A stretch of DNA of 17,736 bases. Origin: Caryophanales bacterium UBA4694 (GTDB lineage: Bacteria; Bacillota_I; Bacilli_A; RFN20; CAG-288). The position numbers and the translations under genes were made by a program. Position 1 is the stretch's first letter. The number at the start of each line of letters is the position of its first letter. The stretch lies in contig DHKM01000055.1 of NCBI GenBank assembly GCA_002404835.1, forward strand, positions 1 through 17,736. Direction: 5' to 3'. Below the pieces are notes generated by a model that did not search any database, was not told where the DNA came from, and saw only the letters and a list, made by a program, of their open reading frames with translations. Below are positions 1 through 6,418 of this stretch, one piece after another.

Positions 1-27
1 TTGCTCTACCAACTGAGCTAAGTAGGC
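1..27 (-). tRNA. 5' part of a tRNA, cut by the left edge
   Basis: Read on the minus strand from 27 down to 1, the sequence is the first 27 bases of a tRNA. It has a seven-base acceptor strand (GCCTACT), TA at positions 8-9, and a complete D-arm (GCTC, loop AGTTGGTA, GAGC) followed by AA. The anticodon lies outside the window, so the identity cannot be read. The D-arm followed by AA is common in threonine tRNAs of Bacillota, but this is only a guess. A good promoter lies immediately upstream, so this is probably the first gene of a tRNA transcript that leaves the window. Confidence 0.9.
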
Positions 28-37
28 AGCGGATAAT

Positions 38-66
38 ATGATATCAGTTCAATACCTCGATTGCAA
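38..66 (-). promoter_or_regulatory. tRNA promoter
   Basis: On the minus strand, a -35 box TTGCAA (66-61) and a -10 box TATCAT (43-38) are separated by exactly 17 bases. The expected start is near 31, four bases before the first tRNA base at 27. The match and position support a sigma-A type promoter for the tRNA transcript. Confidence 0.7.
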
Positions 67-68
67 TA

Positions 69-95
69 TTTTTTTAAATTTTTTTAAAATTTTTT
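69..95 (-). promoter_or_regulatory. three phased A-tracts, probable UP element of the tRNA promoter
   Basis: Three T-runs on the plus strand (69-75, 79-85, 90-95; A-runs on the minus strand) have centres about 10 bases apart, one helical turn. They sit just upstream of the tRNA -35 box, where stable-RNA promoters carry A/T-rich UP elements bound by the alpha subunit of RNA polymerase. The spacing and place are seen directly; the role is inferred. The element also covers the acyl carrier protein stop codon, and no hairpin terminator separates that gene from the tRNA. Confidence 0.55.
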
Positions 96-339
96 AAGCT
101 TTCTTCTTAGCAACCAAATCATGAACATCCTTAATCGTATGGAGAGACATCATTTCATCCTGAGTGATTTCAGGAAGCGAAAATTCCTCTTCGATGTTGA
201 TGACAAGTTCAGCAGTATCAAGACTATCAAGTCCCAACTGGGAAAGATCCGTTTCAGGAGTAAGTTTTGAAAAATCAAAATCCTTCTTCTTGATCTGTTT
301 TTTCATAAGTTCATTCAGTTTTGCATAGATTTCATCCAT
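94..339 (-). CDS. acpP: acyl carrier protein
   Basis: This 81-residue protein is an acyl carrier protein, the small cytosolic carrier that holds growing fatty-acyl chains on a phosphopantetheine arm during type II fatty acid synthesis. The attachment motif LGLDSLD is clear, with the modified serine at residue 39, and it is followed by the usual acidic helix (AELVINIEEEF). The reading frame stays open upstream to 447, but the ATG at 339 has the site AAGAGGT at the right distance and gives the normal family length. The N-terminal helix (KKQIKKKD) and the C-terminus (KKK) are unusually lysine-rich for an acidic family. No fatty acid synthesis gene is next to it; it faces away from the GGDEF-EAL-like gene. 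No terminator is visible before the downstream tRNA promoter. Confidence 0.93.
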   Translation of the reverse strand: MDEIYAKLNELMKKQIKKKDFDFSKLTPETDLSQLGLDSLDTAELVINIEEEFSLPEITQDEMMSLHTIKDVHDLVAKKKA

Positions 340-376
340 TTGGTAATACCTCTTTTCTATGTGTCGACAGCAATAT

Positions 377-427
377 ATTATAATATTTTGATTCAAATTG
401 CTATTGAACCATAGAAAAAGATATAAT
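377..427. promoter_or_regulatory. back-to-back promoters of acpP and the GGDEF-EAL-like gene
   Basis: On the plus strand, TTGCTA (398-403) and TATAAT (422-427) are separated by 18 bases, with a start expected near 434, about 29 bases before the ATG at 463. On the minus strand a perfect TATAAT (382-377) serves acpP. Its -35 region, about 400-408, is weak and overlaps the plus-strand -35 box. The two promoters are therefore interleaved and could interfere with each other, or share a regulator. Confidence 0.5.
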
Positions 428-462
428 ATTAAAGCGTTTAGAAACAAAAATATATAAAGAAT

Positions 463-2280
463 ATGTATTTAATAACTCTACTGGATATCGATTTTAACAA
501 TCCTATAATCATTGTTCTGCTTATCGTTGTCCTTATACTAATATCGTGCACCATAGTTTCCTTTGTTCTTGCAAAGATGAAAACCCATAAAAAAGCATAT
601 TCTCTGGATTTCAACACAAGAGTATATACATACAATTACGAGAAAGGCCTTTTCTATTTTTTCGATCAAAACAATATAGCCTGTCAGAAAATCTACAAAT
701 CTGAAGACTTCTTTGCCCAATACATCCCTACCGATGCCAACCGAATGAAAGTTTGGATTCAGGATGTCGTCACAAAGAACGAATATCCTCCTTTCATTCA
801 AGCAGATGTGAAATTGAGCAGAAAAGGAAAAATCTACACAACCATGGTAGAAGTCCTTTCCGTCAACCGCAAGAAAAACGTCATCCACTTCCAATCCCAC
901 CTTCTTCCATATATGGGTTCCATCTCAACCAAAGCAAAGAAATCAAAAAGGCCAAAGAACTTACTTAAATACTTGCTTGACGACCAGGAAAAAGCACAAG
1001 ATTTCCTTGATTCCGGGAAAGTCGTAGAAGTCATTGGCATCTATGACCTTAAGATTTATCGTTCTACCAACCATAAACGTCCAGATGAACAGGCTTACCT
1101 GAAACGCACCTTCAATTCCGCCTTGCATTCCATTTCACATTTCTTCTCGAAATCCTGCAAATTCTATCAGGTCAACGAAACAGAGATCGTCATTATCGAC
1201 AAAGATGCCATATCGAAGGCCATGGTCATGAATATCGGAACATCCATAAATACGCAAGTCCAGCAATACCTCAATTTCAATGTCCCTGATGTAGACTTGT
1301 ATATTGCCATCGGAATCACATCCGGAGCAGCCTGTGAAAGAAACTTCCAAATCGCCCTAAAGCAGGCCGGTGACATGGCAAATGCAATTTCAAGCAACTA
1401 TACAAACGAACGAATACTTCTCTACGATCCAAAATTCTTCGACAAATATCATTCCGAGCAGAAAAACATCGAAGATATATCTCTTCTTGTTAAAAACTCA
1501 ACCTTCCGCGTTTATTTCAAACCGACTTTCAATCTGAAGACAAGGGAACAAAGCTTCTATGTCATCAATGCCATACCTTATGGAACATCAGTCAAAGATT
1601 TCTCCGAAGTCCTGAGTTTGGCAACAAAAACAAGTTATGGAGTTCTTCCACTGTTCCGATCCCTGAATGAAAAATGCGAAAAAGTCCTATCCGGAAGAAG
1701 AAACACAGGCGTAATGATCCAAATTCCGTTGCCTCTCCTTAAATCATTCACTACGGCTTTAGAAGACCAAAACGAAAAAAACGATTTGGATTGGATATTA
1801 GCTATCCAGGAAAGCGAGCTGATCACTCAGCTCAATCATCTCTCCTCATTGAGACAGACTCTGCAAATCGTCTTGGACGCCGGATATAAGATAGCTTTGA
1901 TTCTCTATCATTCCAATTCATCCCTTCCAAGTTCCCTGCTAAGACACTTCTCTTATTTCGTCATCAACAAAGATTTCTCTGCTTCTCTGACTTCCTCAAA
2001 GACTCAAAGCGAACTCAAAATGACCGAGACCAATTACCAATCCTTCCCGGCACTGCTCACCTATCTGGATCTGAAAGATTACAATTCCTTTGAAATGGCG
2101 GCCCACTTTGGGGGTAAAATATTACAATGTGAAGAACTTGCACCTACTTCAAGCCGAGCGGATGACATCGATCCCGATAAACTGAAAAGTCTGTTGGAAA
2201 AGACCGATTCTCTTATTCCGAACAAAGGAAAGAGCGATTTCTTGAAAATCGAAAAACTATTAAGACAGAAAAATAAATAA
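463..2280 (+). CDS. membrane-anchored degenerate GGDEF-EAL protein
   Basis: This 605-residue protein has one membrane span (about 14-38), a PAS-like region (about 45-150), a GGDEF-like domain (about 186-325) and an EAL-like domain (about 346-555). The folds are recognised by conserved framework stretches: IAIGITSG and ALKQAGDMANA in the first, and RVYFKPTFNLKT, GYKIAL and YFVINKD in the second. Catalytic motifs are gone. VNETE replaces GGDEF (about 237-241), YVINAIP stands where EALLR is expected (about 366-372), and LYHSNS replaces DDFGTG (about 481-486). It should neither make nor cleave cyclic di-GMP; a receptor, scaffold or regulator role is inferred. The start at 463 has only a weak ribosome site (AAAGA). 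It lies 17 bases before proS with no terminator between, so the two may be co-transcribed. Confidence 0.7.
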   Translation: MYLITLLDIDFNNPIIIVLLIVVLILISCTIVSFVLAKMKTHKKAYSLDFNTRVYTYNYEKGLFYFFDQNNIACQKIYKSEDFFAQYIPTDANRMKVWIQDVVTKNEYPPFIQADVKLSRKGKIYTTMVEVLSVNRKKNVIHFQSHLLPYMGSISTKAKKSKRPKNLLKYLLDDQEKAQDFLDSGKVVEVIGIYDLKIYRSTNHKRPDEQAYLKRTFNSALHSISHFFSKSCKFYQVNETEIVIIDKDAISKAMVMNIGTSINTQVQQYLNFNVPDVDLYIAIGITSGAACERNFQIALKQAGDMANAISSNYTNERILLYDPKFFDKYHSEQKNIEDISLLVKNSTFRVYFKPTFNLKTREQSFYVINAIPYGTSVKDFSEVLSLATKTSYGVLPLFRSLNEKCEKVLSGRRNTGVMIQIPLPLLKSFTTALEDQNEKNDLDWILAIQESELITQLNHLSSLRQTLQIVLDAGYKIALILYHSNSSLPSSLLRHFSYFVINKDFSASLTSSKTQSELKMTETNYQSFPALLTYLDLKDYNSFEMAAHFGGKILQCEELAPTSSRADDIDPDKLKSLLEKTDSLIPNKGKSDFLKIEKLLRQKNK

Positions 2281-2297
2281 ACAAGGAGAAAAACAAT

Positions 2298-3740
2298 ATG
2301 GCAAACTCAAACAAAAAAGTAACAGCAATCGCATCCAAAGAGGAAAATCTCACTCAGTGGTATACCGATGTCTGCCTCAAAGCGGAATTGATGGATTATA
2401 CTGCCGCAAAAGGTTTCATCATCTATCGACCGGACGGATATGCTCTTTGGGAAGAAATCCAAGCGTATTTGGATAAAAGATACAAAGAAATCGGTGTGCG
2501 AAATGTCGCCCTTCCGACCTTGATTCCGATGTCCCTTCTCAACAAGGAAAAAGAGCACATAAACGGTTTTGCTCCGGAATGTTTCGAAGTGACAAGAGCA
2601 GGAGGAAAAGAACTTGCCGATCCCTTTGTCGTCCGTCCGACTTCCGAAACACTATTCTGCGACTACTTCAAGAATGTAGTCCACTCCTATAATGATCTCC
2701 CCATCATGAACAATCAGTGGTGCTCCGTCCTAAGGGCCGAAAAAACAACCAGGCCTTTCTTAAGAGGTTCCGAATTCCTTTGGCAGGAATGCCATGCCCT
2801 CCATCTTACGGAAAACGACTCGAGAAACTTCGCGCTTTCCATGCTTAAAATCTATTACGACCTCGGAAGAGATATGTTGGCATTGCCTTTCGTCATGGGA
2901 CAAAAACCTTCCAGTGAAAAATTCGCAGGTGCCGTAAGCACATATACGATTGAAGGCCTTATGCCAGATGGACAGGCACTTCAGTGCGGAACCACTCATT
3001 ATTTAGGAACCGATTTCTGCAAGAACTTCGGCATCCGCTATCAGGACAAGAACAACCAGATTGCCTATCCGCACTATTCTTCCCACGGAGCATCTACGAG
3101 ACTTCTTGGTGCTATGATCATGTTCCATGGAGACGACAATGGATTGGTTTTGCCTCCAAAAGTTGCTCCAACCCAGGTCGTCATCATCCCGATCCGTTTC
3201 GACAAAGATCCAAACATCCTCAAAGTAAGCAAGGAAATCCAGGAAGCACTCAAAAAGGAAGGTGTCAGGGTTTATCTCGATGATTCCAACAAGACTCCTG
3301 GATGGAAATTCTCTCAGTATGAAATGAAAGGCATTCCGTTACGTATCGAAATCGGCCCTAAGGACCTTGCAAACGGCCAGGTGACCATTACTAGACGTTT
3401 CGACGGATTCAAGAAGACTTTGGGATTGAATGAAATCGAAAAGGCCGTAAAAGTCGAATTGCAGGAAGCGCAAGACGGTCTCTACCAGAAAGCCTACGAT
3501 TACCTCAAGAGCCACATCATCACCTGCAGAACAAAGGAAGAAATCGAAGACACATTAGTGAACCATAAAGGTTTTGTGAGAATGATGGCAGAAGACACCG
3601 CCGAAGAAGAAAGATACATGAAGGAAAAATACAATGCCACTCCACGAGTCCTTCCGTTTGATGAGACTCCATTTGACGACAAGGATCCGATTACCGGAAA
3701 CAAGGCCGACAAAGTCTTGTATTTCGACAGAGCGTATTGA
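2298..3740 (+). CDS. proS: prolyl-tRNA synthetase, archaeal/eukaryote-type
   Basis: This class II synthetase (480 residues) joins proline to tRNA-Pro in the cytosol. Motif 2 is seen around residues 146-167 (RAEKTTRPFLRGSEF, then LWQECHALH) and motif 3 around 265-290 (TRLLGAMIMFHGDDNG, then LVLPP). An anticodon-binding domain with VVIIPI follows near 295-300, and a C-terminal extension ends in tyrosine (LYFDRAY). The length and the ending are those of the archaeal/eukaryotic type. The insertion domain that edits Ala-tRNA-Pro in ordinary bacterial ProRS (about 570 residues) is absent. The usual zinc-binding cysteines of the C-terminal domain are not evident. The ribosome site AAGGAG stands before the ATG. 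A short hairpin follows the stop codon. Confidence 0.95.
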   Translation: MANSNKKVTAIASKEENLTQWYTDVCLKAELMDYTAAKGFIIYRPDGYALWEEIQAYLDKRYKEIGVRNVALPTLIPMSLLNKEKEHINGFAPECFEVTRAGGKELADPFVVRPTSETLFCDYFKNVVHSYNDLPIMNNQWCSVLRAEKTTRPFLRGSEFLWQECHALHLTENDSRNFALSMLKIYYDLGRDMLALPFVMGQKPSSEKFAGAVSTYTIEGLMPDGQALQCGTTHYLGTDFCKNFGIRYQDKNNQIAYPHYSSHGASTRLLGAMIMFHGDDNGLVLPPKVAPTQVVIIPIRFDKDPNILKVSKEIQEALKKEGVRVYLDDSNKTPGWKFSQYEMKGIPLRIEIGPKDLANGQVTITRRFDGFKKTLGLNEIEKAVKVELQEAQDGLYQKAYDYLKSHIITCRTKEEIEDTLVNHKGFVRMMAEDTAEEERYMKEKYNATPRVLPFDETPFDDKDPITGNKADKVLYFDRAY

Positions 3741-3748
3741 TTTTGACA

Positions 3749-3774
3749 GGCAAGCTTTTGGCTTGCCTTTTATA
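3749..3774 (+). terminator. weak terminator between proS and the Xaa-Pro aminopeptidase gene
   Basis: A perfect 7-bp stem (GGCAAGC 3749-3755 with GCTTGCC 3761-3767) has a five-base loop and is followed by only four T. The short T-run suggests partial read-through into the next gene, 19 bases further on. Confidence 0.65.
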
Positions 3775-3792
3775 GGAATGAAAGGAGAAAAA

Positions 3793-5565
3793 ATGAATAC
3801 ATTCGATGAAAGAATCCAGCAGTTGCAGTCCTGGATGAGACGAGACGGATTAAAAGCATACCTTATTCCTGCTACTGATCCCCATCTGAGCGAAGAAGCC
3901 TGCAGCCGATATACGTACCCACGCTTTTACTTCTGTTCCTTCAAAGGAAACGACGGAACCTTGCTTGTCACACTGGACGGTTACTACCTTTATACCGATG
4001 GCAGATATTGGACAGAAGCGGAAATGGAATTGAAGGACACGAACTGTCAGTTGGTCAAGGCTGGAAAAGCCGGTGTCAAATCCATTCAGGAATTTGTAAA
4101 GGAAAACAACCTCTATCCATTAGGTTTGGATGCCTCGCTCTTTTCTTTAAGCGACATCAAGTCGTTCTATATCGATGAAAAACATCAAATCATTTCTCTT
4201 TCCTACACAGAGCGGATTCCAAATGTCCCCTCGCTACCCAAAGACAAGATCTGGAAACTGGACCCTACGCTTTTATCAATGACAAGAAAAGAAAGAGTCG
4301 CAACTCTATTAGAGAACGTTAGAAAAAACAACGGACAGGAAATCATACTGACCAATCTAGATGACATCAGCTATATCCTTGGATACAGAGGAAATGATAT
4401 CGAATGCACGCCTGTTTTCTACTCCTATCTTTATGTCGAATCAGATGGTCTTCTCCACCTCTTCATCGACAAAAAGAAACTTCCAAGCAATTTCTTTGAA
4501 CCGGATATTGTGATTCAACCTTACGATGAAATCTATGATTATCTTTCTACGAGAGAAAAGAAAGTCGTCGTGGATTTCAGGACGGCAAACGCCCGGATCA
4601 TCAAACACATCAAACACCCTGTCAATGTCCCTTCCATCGCTCTCAGAATGAAATCCGTAAAAGGAAAAGTGGAAATCGAAAACACAAAGAAAGTCCATGA
4701 ACTGGATGGAATCTGCGTCTTAAGGCTAATGAAATACATCGAAGAGCATAAAGACGATCCTGATATGGACGAATACAAAGCAAGCCAGTATATTGATAAC
4801 GTAAGACTGGCCAACCGCAAATGCTTCGAGCCGAGTTTTACTACGATTGCTGCTTTGGACAGCAATGCCAGCATGATGCATTATGCCCCGACAAAAGACG
4901 TCCACAGTCCATTCAAAAAAGACAGCGAGCTTCTTTTGGTCGACAGCGGCGGCCAATATTTCGGTGGGACGACAGACATTACCAGAACATTCCTTCTCCA
5001 AAAGAAGCCGAATCCGGAAATCGTACGCCATTACACTTTGACACTCAAATCCCAGATAGCCTTATCCACTACAATCTTCGAAAAAGGTTGCAGCGGACAT
5101 TCCATAGACATTACGGCAAGAGAAGTCATGTGGAAGGAAGGGTTAGACTATAAATGCGGAACCGGTCATGGCGTCAGCTATATCGGCCCCGTCCATGAAG
5201 GTCCGATTGGATTCAGATATTACAACAGACCCGGCGTCATCGATGATGGAATCTTAGAACCCGGACATATCATCACAATCGAACCCGGCGTCTATCTCGA
5301 TGGCAAGTACGGTATCCGCTTGGAAAACGAACTTCTGGTAAAAGAGGCCTTTGAAAATGAGCAAGGCATATTCTATAAGTTCGAAACCATCACCTATTGC
5401 CCATACGACAGAAAAGGTATCAATGTCGACATGCTGACAGACAGCGAACTGAAGTGGCTTAACGACTATCTCAAGATGGTGGAAGAAAAACTTTCTCCTT
5501 ACTTGCAAGAAGACAAGCCCTTGCTGAAATATCTGAAGAAACAATGCGAACCATTCAAACGCTGA
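3793..5565 (+). CDS. pepP: Xaa-Pro aminopeptidase (M24B metallopeptidase)
   Basis: This 590-residue enzyme should remove N-terminal residues that precede proline, releasing amino acids from peptides in the cytosol. It has two creatinase N-type domains (about 1-310) and a C-terminal pita-bread M24 domain. All five metal ligands are present: D384 (LLLVDSGG), D395 (GGTTDITRT), H459 (GTGHGVS), E497 (IEPGVY) and E513 (ENE). The histidine-rich pocket (VHEGP) is also intact. At 590 residues with two N-domains it resembles the long eukaryotic XPNPEP form more than the 350-450-residue bacterial PepQ/PepP forms. The frame is open upstream to 3634 inside proS, but the ATG at 3793 has the site AAAGGAG. 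The trmL gene follows after 3 bases. The symbol is the nearest common one; the substrate range is inferred. Confidence 0.92.
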   Translation: MNTFDERIQQLQSWMRRDGLKAYLIPATDPHLSEEACSRYTYPRFYFCSFKGNDGTLLVTLDGYYLYTDGRYWTEAEMELKDTNCQLVKAGKAGVKSIQEFVKENNLYPLGLDASLFSLSDIKSFYIDEKHQIISLSYTERIPNVPSLPKDKIWKLDPTLLSMTRKERVATLLENVRKNNGQEIILTNLDDISYILGYRGNDIECTPVFYSYLYVESDGLLHLFIDKKKLPSNFFEPDIVIQPYDEIYDYLSTREKKVVVDFRTANARIIKHIKHPVNVPSIALRMKSVKGKVEIENTKKVHELDGICVLRLMKYIEEHKDDPDMDEYKASQYIDNVRLANRKCFEPSFTTIAALDSNASMMHYAPTKDVHSPFKKDSELLLVDSGGQYFGGTTDITRTFLLQKKPNPEIVRHYTLTLKSQIALSTTIFEKGCSGHSIDITAREVMWKEGLDYKCGTGHGVSYIGPVHEGPIGFRYYNRPGVIDDGILEPGHIITIEPGVYLDGKYGIRLENELLVKEAFENEQGIFYKFETITYCPYDRKGINVDMLTDSELKWLNDYLKMVEEKLSPYLQEDKPLLKYLKKQCEPFKR

Positions 5566-5568
5566 CCT

Positions 5569-6096
5569 ATGAACAAAATCGTATTATTCGAGCCTGAAAA
5601 ACCCGCAAATACCGGCAACATCATCCGGACCTGTAAGGCATTTGACAGTAAACTGACCATCATCGGTCCCACCTCATTTGAATTGACCGACAAAGCATTC
5701 CGTCGTGCGGAAATGGATTACTGTATCGGATTCGAAATCGAACGTTTCGATACCATCGACGAATTCCTAAAAGCATATCCAAGCTATGAAGGTTTTTATG
5801 TGACAAGGTATAGTAAAAATGTGTACTCCCGAATGGATTATTCCAATCCAGCAAAAAACAGGTTCTTTATGTTCGGACGAGAATCAACGGGAATTCCCAA
5901 AGATGTTTTAAAGAAACATCTTGATCACACAATCCGAATTCCGATGACGGCAGATAGTCGTTCCCTCAATCTGGCAAACTCGGTAAGCATTGTTCTAAGT
6001 GAAGCCTTGAGGCAGCAGAATTTCTTTGGACTAGCAACCAAAGAGGAAATAAAAGGGGAAGACTTTTTGGAAAACTATCCCATCGAAGAGAAATGA
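5569..6096 (+). CDS. trmL: tRNA (cytidine/uridine-34-2'-O)-methyltransferase TrmL
   Basis: This 175-residue SPOUT-family methyltransferase should 2'-O-methylate the wobble base of leucine tRNAs, using S-adenosylmethionine. Diagnostic stretches are EPEKPANTGNIIRTC (8-22), FGRESTGIP (102-110) and the knot-forming RIPMTADSRSLNLANSVS (123-140). Length and order fit the TrmL/YibK family closely. The start lies 3 bases after the stop of the aminopeptidase gene, and no Shine-Dalgarno site is visible (GCTGACCT before the ATG). Translation therefore probably depends on coupling to the gene upstream. No terminator follows, so transcripts may run on into the RNA gene downstream. Confidence 0.93.
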   Translation: MNKIVLFEPEKPANTGNIIRTCKAFDSKLTIIGPTSFELTDKAFRRAEMDYCIGFEIERFDTIDEFLKAYPSYEGFYVTRYSKNVYSRMDYSNPAKNRFFMFGRESTGIPKDVLKKHLDHTIRIPMTADSRSLNLANSVSIVLSEALRQQNFFGLATKEEIKGEDFLENYPIEEK

Positions 6097-6131
6097 ATTT
6101 TTCCCTTTTCCAAAAAAGAGCAATACAGGTC

Positions 6132-6160
6132 TTGTTTCCTAAGACATTTTCGATTATCAT
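6132..6160 (+). promoter_or_regulatory. promoter of the structured RNA
   Basis: TTGTTT (6132-6137) and TATCAT (6155-6160) are separated by exactly 17 bases. The predicted start is about G6167, which is also the first base of the closing stem of the RNA described next. That agreement supports both calls. Confidence 0.6.
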
Positions 6161-6166
6161 AATCTT

Positions 6167-6357
6167 GCCTAGAATAACGGCGTTTCCGACACGTTCGATT
6201 TTGGGGCTTAAATTGATAAAACGGTGTTGAAAGCCGACCAGCTAGACACGATCTAGTCTGACGTTGGAATCCTAAACTTTATCTGCGGCTACCTCCTTTA
6301 TGATTGGGGAAAACTAAGCTTAACTAGGTGCACCTGATTCGTCAGGTGCTTTTTTTT
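6167..6357 (+). ncRNA. stand-alone structured RNA, class not identified, with 16S-tail-like segment
   Basis: This RNA fills most of the 322-base gap between trmL and the transketolase gene. Its ends pair: GCCTAG (6167-6172) with CTAGGT (6324-6329). A long arm (6179-6235) can form about 21 bp: GGC/GCC, TTTC/GAAA, GACAC/GTGTT and TCGATTT/AAATTGA around an eight-base loop. A second hairpin (6239-6260) has CTAGA/TCTAG closing CACGA. Then come TGCGGCT (6284-6290) and ACCTCCTTT (6291-6299), the anti-Shine-Dalgarno sequence; in an alternative fold AGCCG (6232-6236) pairs with CGGCT (6286-6290). The terminator stem directly abuts the closing stem without overlapping it, so I see no riboswitch-like exchange. 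Length and paired ends recall 6S RNA, but the folds I find are not a clear 6S rod. I do not recognise T-box, SRP, tmRNA or RNase P motifs. No convincing ORF is present. Confidence 0.6.
6330..6357 (+). terminator. strong terminator of the structured RNA
   Basis: A perfect 8-bp stem (GCACCTGA 6330-6337 with TCAGGTGC 6342-6349) has the loop TTCG and is followed by eight T (6350-6357). There is no T-run on the other side, so it acts on the plus strand. It ends the RNA about 60 bases before transketolase, which must then have its own promoter. Confidence 0.92.
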
Positions 6358-6418
6358 GAAGTTCCCGTCATTTATGTGGCATTTTATGATACAATTCTTA
6401 ATGCACTCGGAGGAACAC

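Noticed and set aside
67..97. A/T runs after acpP as an intrinsic terminator
   Set aside because: There is no GC stem, and on the minus strand the runs are A and not T; the phasing fits an UP element instead.
3634..3792. Upstream extension of the Xaa-Pro aminopeptidase frame into proS
   Set aside because: The translation there matches nothing, and the ATG at 3793 has a strong ribosome site and the family's normal start.
6289..6300. Perfect Shine-Dalgarno sequence (AAAGGAGGT) on the minus strand
   Set aside because: No start codon follows at a usable distance on that strand, so it does not serve a gene. The plus-strand reading as an anti-Shine-Dalgarno segment fits the RNA gene better.
6333..6339. 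CACCTGATT, similar to part of the TPP riboswitch core
   Set aside because: It is simply the left arm of the terminator hairpin; the rest of the TPP core is missing.
6167..6418. Riboswitch or T-box leader controlling transketolase
   Set aside because: No T-box sequence or known riboswitch core is seen, and the terminator stem abuts the closing stem without sharing bases, so no mutually exclusive anti-terminator is evident. Control of tkt cannot be fully excluded.
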